From the NCBI GenBank assembly GCA_028564675.1, contig JAOVVO010000344.1, positions 18,853 to 82,852 of the forward strand: a DNA stretch of 64,000 nt. The letters run 5' to 3'. A model generated the notes under the pieces. The model was given only the letters and a program-made list of their open reading frames with translations. It did no database searches and was not told where the DNA came from. Positions within the stretch are counted from its first letter, which is position 1. The number at the start of each line of letters is the position of its first letter. A program made the position numbers and the translations under genes. Origin of the DNA: Onchocerca lupi. Lineage: Eukaryota > Nematoda > Chromadorea > Rhabditida > Onchocercidae. Positions 39,501-52,402 of the stretch are shown here, piece after piece.

Positions 39501-42500
39501 GATGTGTCATTAAATTCATAAATGCGACCTGTAACAGAAGTGTAGAATTAGCTACACTAGTGTCATGCTTAGTCCAAGAATTTTTTTAAATCCGAAAATT
39601 TTTATCGCTTAATTAATTATATAATTAATGCTTGCACATTTTTCACCGTTTTTGGTTGGGTTCATCAAGAAAACTCAGTTTTTCATGAATTTTGATTATT
39701 TTGCGTATTACATATTACATATTTCCAAAGTACTTACATTCGAAGAAATTCTTTTTCCGATTGTTTAATGCATCCGTTTTTGCTTTAACAAAGTGATTTT
39801 TTTTTTTTTTTTTTAACTTAGATTTCTCCGGGATGGCTATCATACTGAACTTGAAGATGCTTCGAAGCAATATTATGATGAGCACGAAACATCACGTTTT
39901 CAGAATATCGAATGTCAATTCCCAGTTTTCTTCGCCTATATTGCAATTACCGGTATTTTTTTGCATTAATATTTAAAATAATGCATCTAAAACTTGTGTT
40001 TTAATGATCTTTTCTTTACTTTTATTCTTGAATTTTTCAGCTCATTTTCGTGGGGAGCGAAAATTATCAAATTCTTATTGGGAAAAAGCCAAAGATATGC
40101 TTGTCTCGAATGAGAAAAGTTGGTCTTACCATTAATTGTCTTTTAATATTGTTGGCATGTTTTAATACTTCATTAAAAAAATATCAACTGCTTAAATACG
40201 TAACCCCGAAGATTTGTGTTATTAACTGAAAATTGTTTTGATACAAGGTATGTGATGCGAAGTTTCACCTTCAGCATCATATTTGGTGATGCCGGAATGC
40301 TACATTATTGATGAAGAGCATATGCATGACGAAAGAATGAATCCAAATTCCCAGGATTTTTATCCAGCAAGCCCATACGAATTTGGCCACCATCTTTGGT
40401 CTAATGCTGTTTATCTTATAGCGTTACTTTTAAGTAAGATTGTTTTCCTATTTTTTTTCCAAATTTATGGCAGTCATGATCTTTCGATTTCATGCATATC
40501 AGCCGTAGTATTGTGAAGTCTTCAGTTGATATTTTTTTTTCATCGCAGAATGTAAAAGTATTTTGCAAATTGAGAATCTGTAGTAAATTGTTCGAGTCAA
40601 TACATTAGTAATATTACCAATAAATGTTCCACTTGGCTGGCTGCTCAAATATTGAGTATGTATGTAGAGGTAAAAGATTGCAACTGGAATCAAGTAGGAG
40701 TATGGCATGACAGTTGTTGATTAAACTTAGCCTTTCAGTACCGAGTACATCGTATTGAAAGCTCGAGTTTTCTTTATAATTTGTGCAAGTGTGAACGTAA
40801 GTAACGGGACGACAGTACACTTCAAACACAAGAATTCTTTGGGTCCGATTTAATATGTTGCATATAGGATCCAAAAAAGCCTTAATTCAAACAAACCGAT
40901 CACATATTTGTATGAATTTTTTAGAAGATGAGTACATTCATTCAACAGATATGGATCCGATCTGTCGACATCTTCCAGCCAGTCAACGGCCGAAGTACCA
41001 GAATCGCCATTCCGTATTTCAGGTTAACATTGCAACGATTTTTATATAATAATAGTAGTAATAATGGTAATAATATTAAATCTGAGGAAAAAGTGGTATT
41101 TTTTGCTTGAAACGTTCAGTATTTTGTTTAGCGTGATATGGAACAAGCAAATGGAAGCGTAAGTTTCTTTTCGTAGTGGATGCCTGCGTTTCTTTTTTAT
41201 TTAGGATATCGAATTTGAGTTTGCAAAGGAAGCAATGGAAGGACTGTCTAACAGCTAGAGAAAGGAAGAGAAAAGAAATTTTTTTTTTTTGCTTCTTTAC
41301 GTCAGGTTTTTAACATGAAACAGATGCTAAGTGAGCTTTTAAATTAACGATCGATCTTGAAGTTTCTGGAAATATATTTTGGAGATATTCTACTCTGCTT
41401 CTGTTATGTTGTAATTTGAGTGTTGTGCTCATTCGCTTCTTTACCAATTATTTATCAAACAAATTCTTGTCCACGCCGGTATAACTTCACATTTGCTACA
41501 TCACAAAGCTTAGAAATTAAAAAAAAAAAACGTTTCGTCGTTTATTGCATTCAGACGACTTTTTCTGATATTAGCTATATGTGCCACTACTCAGAAGGAA
41601 GCATACATAGGTAAGCATTCCATCTCAATGTAAACTCGAAATATCCCGAAATCTCATTTTCTGGATGAATTGCACTTAGAAGTAGGGTTGCGGGAAGCGC
41701 CTTGTTAAATGCATGTTATATCTGATTTTCACCAAAGGGCTCTTGCATGCCTTCGTGGGGTTTCCTCAAATGAAATCCATATTTCGAATGTACTAATCGG
41801 AATAAGTGCTGAAAATAATGTGGTGTTCCGATTTAGCTTTATCCATCCCTAAATTTCTCGTGGTTTTTTATTTATCAATTCGGGTTTCTATTCGTCGGTC
41901 TTTTGGTTGTCAACAACATGCTTGTTTTCTTGCTAATAGCTGATCAGTGTTGTAACGCGCTGTTGACAATTTTAATTTTTCAGAATATTAGCTTAAAAAA
42001 TTTATCTGTGCTTTCTTTCATCGCTTCTAATATTAACTAGGGAAATTCTTGCATAATCTCTTTCAGAGTAGTATGGAAGGCGATCCTGTTGTTCAAGTTG
42101 TTCTAATTGCTGAGTCAAGTCGTTTGCAAATGATGCTTTCAACCTATGGCATTGATACTCAAACGCCTCATGATCTTGAGCCAGTACGAATTTGGCCAAG
42201 TTGGAGAATGGTAAAGGTATGTATGTTATCCAAAGCTGTCGATTGTTTTATGTGTCAATGTTTTACTGGACAGATTTAGGAAAAGAAATGATTTCTCCAT
42301 TTTCCTTTTCCTGTGCGATTATTGTTTAAGATTGACGTTGAATTTAGACAGTTATTAAAAAAAATAAAAGTCGACAATGCTCAATTATTTTTTTGGTTTT
42401 CCAGGTATTTGAATTCTTAGGAAAGAATGAAAAAATGGGCTTGAGTGGTCGACCAGGACGACCATTTGGACCTCTTAATACGAGCAAAATTTTCAAACGT

Positions 42501-45500
42501 TTTGGTGATACCATTCTTTGTTATCCATTATTATTCGAAGTAAAAAACTTCTACATCAATGCAGACCCGGCTGTATTAATCAATGAAATTAAGGTATCAG
42601 TATTATATTTTCGTTTTGCAATAAGTACATGGCGATGAAATAATGGTCCGATTTTCTTAGAAAATGCTTAAAGCACAGATACTATTTCTATTTCTGAATG
42701 CTTCATGCAATCATTTGATACAGAGTATTGATTTGTCTTTGCATTGATTGGCTGAATTTTTTACTAGTTAAGCGTTCGATGATTCAGATGTATATTACTT
42801 TGATCAGGCAGCATTGTCTTCCTAGTTCCGTTGAGGATTCTGGAGACTACCTTGTTTTTGCTGACCCATGTCTTATACACCGCAGTTAATTGTCCAAGTC
42901 CAAGTTATACTCTAAATTTAAGAGTCTAAGTTCTTTATATAAGTTTAAGATTCTAGAAGATTCTTTCAACTCATGAAGAATGCTTAAATCTCTTCAATTT
43001 ACATATACAATTGTAGTTAAATTTGGAATTTATATCGAGAAGATGGAAGCTTACTGGACGTCCCACATTTTGTATGGTTTTACGAGAGGAGACTATGAGT
43101 GGTGAATATTTCAGTCATATGTTGGATTTATTAATCTCGTTGAAAAATGGCTGTGTTAGTGGGATACGGGTACGAGTTGGTAGAGTTCATGTAAGTTATT
43201 CGAAAATCCTTAATTTGAAGTTTTCAGCAGTTTCAAATTTCTCTTCAACATTGGTTCTAATGTGGATTTAATATATGTTTAGAGCCTTGCTCCAACTAGA
43301 AAATGAATTTCGAAGCGAGCAAATTCAAGCGACAAAATGGAAGTCTTTGTTACATTCAGGACTTTCTTGTCCCGTTATAGATTATGAAAAATGGCTTGGA
43401 ATCTGGTACAGAAATCATTTTAGGTTTCAGTGTTGCTTCGGCATTGGGAAGGGAACAATAGAAAATGAATTCGTGGTTTTGGAAGATCGACAGCGATTGT
43501 TAGGGCTTTCAGCAGAATCCACAAGAGAGTTCAGAAAAAATTGTTGAGAAATATAAAATCTGTAATTCCAGCAGCTTTTGAATTCTGGCTGTATGGAACA
43601 CGTTGATTTTGCTACCACTGATGATGATAATAATTATGACAGCTTTGAAGAGCTTGACGATACAAATTCACAAGTGATTTCTCGAGTTTCGATACGAGAT
43701 ATCCATGAAGATGACACCCAAAGTACTGAGGTATCAATATTTTTGATCATCAGAGAACTTGAGAGTACAGATTCAAAAGTGATTTCAGTACTTCCGATAT
43801 GAAAATTTCCTGACAGATTGAAATATGATGATATTTTTTAATTTCTGGAATATTAGAATTGTTCAGTTTCGAAAGGATTAAAATTTTAATTATGTCAATA
43901 CTTTTCGTTTTTCTGTTGATATAGGATCGTAAGGATTGCGCATCTCAGTTATTCTTTTCTTCATCATTAATGTCCCTTAATTACTATCGCTGCAGCATGA
44001 TTATGATGATAAACCGGATCAGGATCTATGTGAAATTGTTCGAAAACACAATATTGATGCACTTCGCAAGGTAGCACTTGCAATTGGAATACTCTCTCGA
44101 CGTTATGGAATGGTATATATTATTGATGGAGGTAGATTATTATTAATAACGAAATGAACTTTCGTGAATTTTTTTCACCATTTCTTTTAATCTGCAAAGA
44201 CAGCATGATCTTGATGCTTTCCTACACGTTACATCTGTGATTCAGGTTGTCTATTTTAAATGTTCAATCTTCAGAAAGTTTGGAGGTACGTATGGAACGT
44301 GTTTATCGTCAGGCATGCGCCAGGCGTCGTTGGTGGGTAGTTCGTTATTGTGCTGCAAAGCTACGAAAAGTGACGAATTCATTAGCACCTAGCATAACGA
44401 ACATGCTTGTTAGAGGAAAACAGGTACCAAGACTTTTTGTTAAAAAATATGAAGTGGTATCTCAATTTTTAGTTTAATTTCCAAAAACAGATGCTCATAT
44501 GATACCAAATATGGCAGGTGCTAAAAAAGAAAGTGAGTGATCCAATAAGGCAGGTCGATTCTTGGGATCAAGGGGTTTCTGAATATCAAATATTTTACTT
44601 TCAAAAAATTTAATTTTTTGCAAAAATTTGCCAGATTACTGTTGGAGTTATTGGTTATCGAGAAATTACTATAGCAGCGCCGACAACACCAGATCAAATA
44701 GCTGATGCATTATTCAGTTCATATCCAGCAGATGAACCACAAGTTGCTGTCCTACAGCAGGAGCTTATTATTGCATGCTCGGATTTAGTACGTCCCTCTT
44801 TTTTTCTCATTATAGTTATTGATATTTTGTGAATCCAAAATGTGTATCAGCTTCTCTTGCACAGTCGTCTTATTAGCTCGGATGAATATTAAAGCTTATT
44901 TTTTGAAGTTTGGAATTTCTTTTGAAATATTTTTAAATTTCCTTATGTTTAGATAGCACAAAAACCGTATGCATTTGATGGCGTGCTGACAATTCGATTG
45001 TCTTGGTTAGCGGATGCAATGTCATTAATGCTTGATTATATGCGAAGTGCAGGAAATATAAAAAAAAGTTCCGCTCTAGGGATGCTAAGTTTGTCAGCTT
45101 TATCGTCACAGGCAAATATTTGTGCGAGTAAGTTTCCAAAAATATTGTAATTCAGGCTTATTATTTGTTTGATTTATAATTTTAACTAGCTTAATTTCAG
45201 AGAAATCTGCTCTTATAAGATTAGGTTTGATCTACTTTGCATTTAAAGATTCAAGCTTTTTACATATCTGTTTTTGCTCCAATCCAATTAATTTCGCACA
45301 TTTATGGTAAGCTGCTGCTTTAACTGTTTTACCATGCAATGATATTGTCTTCGAGCCATTTATTTACATAGTTCATTAATAATGTTTTAGAATGCCGGAT
45401 GAATGCTTCTTTGTTCTTAACACATTTAAGTGAGAAAAATTAAGATGTGGAAATGATCGCGGATGTTTATTACGTTGTAAAACATTTAAAAAAGATTTGG

Positions 45501-47579
45501 AATTCTTACCTGTTTTGCATTGAATTTGCGGCAAAATTATATTCAGTTTGAACATTGATTTAGAAATTTTAGAAATGGCCAGGTGGGTGAAGATTTCAGA
45601 TTAATCCGTAGGATTTTCCCTACTCTGTTGCTGATGTTCCAATGCATGATGTCATGAAATGCAACTGACAGTTAAAGTAACATGTGCTTCAGGTATGCGG
45701 GATTACGAAGATGAAAGTTCAGATTCCCCCAATAGGACAATATGCTTGCTTTTTTATGTCCTTTCTTATTGTGATTATATGCTTAACTAATGCGCTTTAT
45801 AAACTACTTTGTTTTTTTAGATTTTTTTCGAAGCATTCTTTCTTTCAGAACTTGGTCAGAACTTAAGTGTTTACGATCTTTCGCCGATCGTTGTTAAGGA
45901 TGTTGTTTGCGCACTGTTGACCAGAAAATATTGGCACTTGCTGTATGTGATTTTTGAATTGTTCTGTACATCTTAATGTTTCTTATTTTTTTAGAAATCA
46001 TTACAATGCCACACGTTTGCACTGTTGATCAAAAAATATGCCGCGACATTTAAATCACATTACATTTCCGTCAAGAAAGAATATGAATGTTTTTAAGGAT
46101 ATATTGAAATTAATAACAATATATACCGGAATAGGATTCAGTTGTGCACAAGCCTTCCTTTCATTTTTAATCAAATGTGCCATTTCTTCACGTATTTTTT
46201 TAGAACGCCTTTACAGTCACGACGCTTGAATGGTTCACTGAATCGTGTACCAATTAATTTTTATGATAGCGTTTGGAAAATTTTAGAACGTACACAAGGT
46301 GGTATCGTTATTGCTGGACAACATCTTCCTCAGGTTATTTCATAATTCTTAGTTGTTTTTTTTTTCTTTTTTTATGTACAGTTGCTAAAATGGATTTTTC
46401 GTATTGGTAGCACATCTTGAAATTCCCTGTATATAGCAGTACCTATGTAAACATTTCAACTATATCGCTTTTATAAGTCATATGTTTTATTCGAGTTTTC
46501 TTTTTTTTTTTTTTTCTACAGCAGCCAACACTGAGTGATATGACCCCGTTCGAATTGACTTTCTCACACAAAATTGAATCTATGATGAGTGCTATTGATC
46601 ATCCAGAATATCGACAGGTTCTTGTGGAGGTATGGAATTCTTTTCTTCAAAATTTTAGATCTGGTCTTCAAAAATCATAGAATTCTAGATTTCCAAAAAC
46701 TTTCTCTTAATTAAATAAAAAATTAACGAGGCTTTGTTAATAGTTATTTCATGATTCGAAAATATTTATTGTACAAATCCTGACGAAATTTTTTTCAGTT
46801 ATTATGTATAATTGCCGTAATTTTGGAACGAAATCGCGAATTGATATTCAGTGATAAGCTAGATTTAGATGAGGTTTTGCTTTTTGCTTTTTGTTTTCGA
46901 TCAAGTCATATGTTGTATTCAGTTAAGGGTCTTGTTACATAATGATCCGTCCAAAAAATGTTTTGATGTCTCATATAGAAGTTTCTTTGCTTTGCGAAAA
47001 AAGTGTGTCTAGCGGAAGTATTGTTTTTGAAATTTCAGCTCATTTCTACAGCTTTTCGGCAGTATTGTTCAGATCATGAAATTGTAGATAAGGATGATAT
47101 GACGCCATTTTATGAATTAGACGATTCCGACTTGACAAAAAATTCTACAGCTAATTACTTTGCTCGGGTAAATTGCTTATCTTCATCCTCAGATTTATGA
47201 CACTTTTACGGATATTTTTTTTTAAAGAATGGATTCGCCTCCTGGCTTCTTAAGATATTGATTTCTCTTTTTTCTTCAGTAGAAAATTTTGATTTAAATA
47301 ATAATTGAAGTATTTTGACCTTGATTACCAAAGTATGAAGTTCACTTTCTTTTCTTAAGCGCTCTCCTTATTATGTTAAAAGATAAATTGAATAATAATG
47401 CTTATATTTCCAAATCACTAGACATTTTTTAGGCCGTAATCGATTCTTTATTGAATGGAATATATGTCAGCCGACGTAAGATGACTACTTTCATGCCAAG
47501 CGATCCGCTTGCTTGTATGGCCGTTTCTGAGCCTGAGCGATCTGATAACCAAGGATATAATAGTTGCTTGGTGAGCTAG
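36526..47579 (+). CDS. PHKB: Phosphorylase b kinase regulatory subunit beta
   Basis: Exons: 36526-36676, 36938-37073, 37364-37463, 37834-37929, 38139-38216, 38517-38672, 38905-39045, 39120-39244, 39822-39952, 40041-40118, 40275-40433, 40925-41022, 42067-42216, 42405-42593, 43017-43190, 43572-43730, 43996-44131, 44275-44423, 44635-44787, 44953-45127, 45849-45942, 46204-46333, 46522-46629, 46799-46873, 47039-47167, 47433-47579. The 26 exons give 3417 bases and 1138 residues, close to the mammalian beta subunit. This non-catalytic subunit helps hold phosphorylase kinase inactive until calcium or phosphorylation relieves it, controlling glycogen breakdown in the cytosol. Diagnostic stretches are AALEAINGFNLYG, NTDAALLPSI, FLRDGYHTELED, LGLSGRPGRPFG-like (MGLSGRPGRPFG), and NGSLNRVPINFYD. 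They distinguish beta from alpha. The protein ends CLVS, a CaaX-type prenylation signal as in vertebrate beta. The intron at 45128-45848 hides no further exon by phase. The longest intron is 41023-42066. Confidence 0.96.
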
Positions 47580-48744
47580 CGAAAAGTCAACATAGCCAAT
47601 ATCACGATATATCGGAGATTCCAAATGTATTTGGGCTGCTATACTGAATTAGTAGTCTGCTACGCGGAAACAGAAAATTCAGTAATGAATTTGCTATGTC
47701 CTCAAATAATGAAGTGCCGTTAAAACGCATATATGCGCTCACATTATTTCTAATTTTATCTAGTCTGTATATTTTTTCTAGAAATATTTCTTTACTTCCA
47801 CAGGGACAGAAGCAGATCATCTTTCGACTAGGAACAAAGTAGGGAGTGTAGGAAAAAGAAGTTTGTTTAAATATGATTTGTCGTCTTTAAACCTGTTTAG
47901 ATCGATAAACCACAGGTAGCAAAGTAATTGCAGAAGATTTTGGAAAGAGTGATATTGTTTGAAAAAGTTAATATGCTTCTGTCCTGCATATATGCTTTCA
48001 TATGGTTGAAGAACGCTGCTAATTTATGTGTGATAATTTAGAATACTTTGTTAAATGCTTCTCTATTTCTTGCTTGCTACATTTCGAATCAATTTGATTG
48101 AAACGTGGAGTGGAATCTTATAACATAACTGTTACTGCTACACATGATCCTTCATTTTTTCGACCTTTTGGAAAAAGAAAACCATCATTCACTAGAGATA
48201 ATGAGCCAGTATTTTGTAAGGACTTAGACAGATGCATGTTACAACGCTTTGTATGCGATATAGAACTAAAATTCGATGCTGACACCTATCGAACGTTTAA
48301 ATAAATTTCCCGCTATTGTCAGTGAGATATGAAAGCTTTTTGTACGCCACATCCTTTTTCAAGAAACCATCAGAAATTCTAGCAGAATTTCTGTTTATGC
48401 GAGTTGATCTATATTATACAATGAAATATATTTAAGAAATAGAGACAATTATATTGGAATAATAGTGGAAAACGAGGAGGAATTCAGGGAAGGATGTAGA
48501 AGAGATGATCAGAATTCATGTCAGCCATAATATTCAAGTTTGTAAATTTGTATAGACAGATATCACAGATAAAAGAAAGAAGAAAGGATTTATACAATGA
48601 AAGATCCAGAAATCCGAATTCGCATTACTTTTTATGATATTCTGTAGATTCCTTCATAAATCTAACTCTTAGTTTTTATAAAGATTATTTAAGAATTACT
48701 GAAAGTCGAGTAACTAAATTACGAAAGCAAAGGATTTGTTTCTT
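47580..48744. other. Convergent intergenic region between PHKB and HGS
   Basis: Both neighbours end here, so it should contain two 3' untranslated regions. A 68-codon open frame at 48098-48304 (plus) has no initiating ATG and no recognised similarity. I did not find an unambiguous canonical AATAAA at a usual distance for either gene. Confidence 0.5.
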
Positions 48745-51700
48745 TCAATCGAATGAAATAAGAAGCTCTTCAGCTGGCTGTGCTGCAGTCTGTGACTGCT
48801 GTTCTACATTGGCTTGAGGCTCCACTGAATAACGCATGCTTTGGTTAGGATGTTCCATTATCATTCCATCTGAATAAAATTTATAAAGCTAGAAAGAAAA
48901 AGCAATTCTGGAAATCAAGACAAATAAGATCTGTATTTTGAAGTTACTGTATTATAATAATCTTCTATATCTACCTTCTCACACTCCTTAACCTACATAT
49001 ATGTTACATATAAACATACCACATTAAAATCAATCCAATAATTTGAGCTAGCATGAGAATTTAGTTTTCACTAACTTGACATAGGATAAGGAGAAAAAGG
49101 CTGTATCATCCGATTAGTATGCTGACTTAGAACTGCTGGCAATGTCACTGGTGGTACAAAACTAGGCTTCTGCTGTTCCTGAGGACCAAATTTTTGGTGC
49201 CCAGTATTAGCTGCCGTAGCCTGGAGCTGTTGCTGCTGTTGATGCCCACCTGGAAGTGTAGCAGGAGATTGTTCCGCTGGCTGCTGAAACTTTCATTTAT
49301 AAATAAAGTCCAATAAATTTCGTCATATAACAAAAACCCTTCAAGTGTACATTCTTAGTTTTATCTTTCATACTGAATTCAAGTGTACATTCTTAGTTTT
49401 ATCTTCCATATGAATTTTTTTTTTCATACCAAGTTCAAATGAAATACAGATATCCATCAGTATTTAATACACTGTGCATAAAGAAGTTTACAAGAAGTTT
49501 TTGTAAAAACAAGTCATAAATCTATGAGAAGAAATCATGCACCTGATATCCAGGATAAGCTCGTGAAACGGAAGATTGTAAGGAGACAATACTGTGAACT
49601 GGAGTATTACTGGCTGCAAGAAGTGCTGAATTCTGTGCGACATTCAACTGATAATTCGAAGTTGACACATCTGACTTGAAGAAATGTTGTTGCTCTTGCA
49701 GCCGCTGCACATCTAGCGAAACCTATTAATCCAAGAGCATAGATAAAAAAAAGACAACTATCAAATCCAGCAACACCAAAAGATCATTTGAAATTTTTTT
49801 ATTTTGTTCTTACTTTCAGACCTATATCGTTGAGAAGTCAATTTCCGAATAAGCTTAAATTGTGCGTAAGAAGTGAACCAAATAACCTGATCAGCATACG
49901 GCTGAATCGATGTATAATTTGCAATGTTCGAATCTTGCTTAACTGCTGCGGCTGCGGCACTATCTTGGATTACATGCGCACCTGATGGATAACTCTGTGT
50001 CGTTACCGTCATTGGCATCACGTAACTTAATTGTGCTTGTTCCACATATGCACCCGATGGATAACCTAAGGACGTTTTTATGATATTATAATAATAATCC
50101 TTGAAATAAAAGCAATTTTGGTATGCAAAACACTTTGACTTAATATAGTACGCAGTGAAATCTTATATAGCTGTTCTCAAATGTTGAGAGAGGAACATTA
50201 GCTGATAGATCCACTTCTTCTATGGGACGAAAGTTCCATTACAGATGTATCAGAGTTCGGCTAAAGATATCTATTTGCAATGCCATGAAAGATAAATCTC
50301 TGACATACACTTCACAAACAGAATACAGAATTCTAAAATACAAACTTATTAATTCAAAAGTACTCCAATAACACACTGAAGCATAAGATTAAAAAGTGCA
50401 AATTACTTTTATCCCTATGTTCTTTTTCAATACAATGTGAATATTAACAAACCATAGGGAATGCCATTTCCTTGCATGTTAGACTGATTAGGCTCCGTAA
50501 TCATCTGACCGTAATGCATTTCTGTAGGTTGACCAGCAGAATTCATTTGAACATTTTGTCCCATCATTTGCATTCGTTTCATTTGCATTTCTTGTTCCTG
50601 CTGCTGGAAACGTAAAAGTGCCATTTGGCGTTGATGCAGTATCATCTCCTGTAATCGAAATTTCAGCAATGAAACTGCATATCAAAAATAGACAATAGCT
50701 TGAATTAAATAAAAATTAAGTATCGAGCTGTGAAGAAAGAAATAGAATCTTCAACATAATGCCATATATTCGAAAAACTAATTTTTTATAAAAAATTCAG
50801 AACTCTAGACATAACTTTTTTAGCGCTGATACTACCCAAGAAAAAGAAAAAAAAAAACTAACATGCTTCTTCTGTCTCATCAAATCCACTTTCTGCTGCA
50901 TTTGTATCTGTTTTAGACGTTGTTCTTCCATAATTCTTGCCTGTTTTTGGCGTTCATGGTCTTCTCTGAGAGCATCTATTGCTTGTCTAGCTTCCTGGAT
51001 ATGAGCTAAACTATCCTGCAGGGATTCAAAGTAATCTGAAAACGAACAACATTGTGACTAGCAGTAATTAATAATCCATTATTGTAGAACAACTATTACT
51101 GCCCTTAAGTATTTCAAATAGTATCAATTCATTTGAATTATTATTATCGAAGCAAGTGTTACCAAATACATTAAGGTGAACTGACTTCTCTGATCCTCCA
51201 GCTTGTTTATGCGTGCCATTACTTGAGCGTGCATTTCGGTTAAGCGTATGAACAACGACTGTATTGCAGTATCGTTGACAACAGAACGATTTCGAGCAAC
51301 GTTAGAACGAATTCGATTATCCATGACAGTAACCTGCAAATAAGTAAAATATATGGGAATGGGCAGGCAAATACGTAACCAAAAGAAAAGGCATAGAAAA
51401 GAATTTATTCAATATTATGAAACTTTTAATTGCCACTTTAGCCTGATTTTTAATTATTTCAGTACCGTTATCAGGGCGATACACTATCCAATGCAGTGTA
51501 TCGCCCTGATAACGGTACTGTTGCAACAAATAATACAGTATAGGTTTATTAAGAAGAAATATACAATATTATGGAAATAGATTTCAACATGCTGACTCAT
51601 CTCTTACTAGAATTTTTTGTGATTGCTGAAAACTGGAATATACCTGTTCAACCAGCTGTCGACAAAATTCCATTGTTTCTGCTGTTTCCTCCTCTTCAGT

Positions 51701-52363
51701 ACTAATAAAATGAGATGTTGCAGTAGCGTCACCTTCCAGCTGTTTTGTGGTTGAAGCAAACGAAGGTGCGGCAAGTGAAATAGTGCCATCACGGTCCTGA
51801 CTAGGTGCGCAACGTGACGATTCACTTGGTGGTGGTGCAGTTGGTGTTGGTATTTTTTGATGATCGTCACTGCTGAATATCATCGCTCTCTAAAAAAGAA
51901 AATCCGTTTATAAGTCATATAAAATAAATATTATCATCTTTCGCATATATGGTAAGAATGAACATTTAAAAAGGATACAACTACCGCATTTCGCTGCTCA
52001 TTTTTTCGCTGTTGCCAATAATCTCGGTTTAAATACCTCGCCAATTCTGGTTCGACATAAGCACCACCCGGTGATACTGGTGTGTCACTCCCTAAATAAA
52101 AATTCCGTTTTTAATTTAGAACAAAAATCACTGAATATTATCTTCGTTCACAATACCTTAGAATTTGTTCACCTGTACATTCTTGGATGTTTTTTTTTTT
52201 TTAAATAAATAGTAAGAAGAGTACCGATGGAGGGCGCTGCACCTTTATAAACCGATTTATTCAGCTCTTCATTATAAATAGTTTCATTAGTTTTAATATC
52301 ATTTAGAGTATCAGTACCATTATACAATTCATAAAGGCGACGCTGTCTTTCACGTTCCTAAAA

Positions 52364-52402
<39 letters not shown>

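Noticed and set aside
43275..43547. 90-codon open frame inside a PHKB intron
   Set aside because: The flanking exons join in phase without it and match the beta-subunit family with no gap, so it is intronic.
45204..45330. Possible PHKB exon with a TTTCAG acceptor and GTAAGC donor
   Set aside because: Including it creates a stop or frame break. The exon at 45849-45942 supplies the conserved LSVYDLSP-type segment in correct phase.
48098..48304. 68-codon plus-strand frame downstream of PHKB
   Set aside because: It has a stop directly upstream, no initiating ATG, no acceptor in frame, and lies where the 3' untranslated region is expected.
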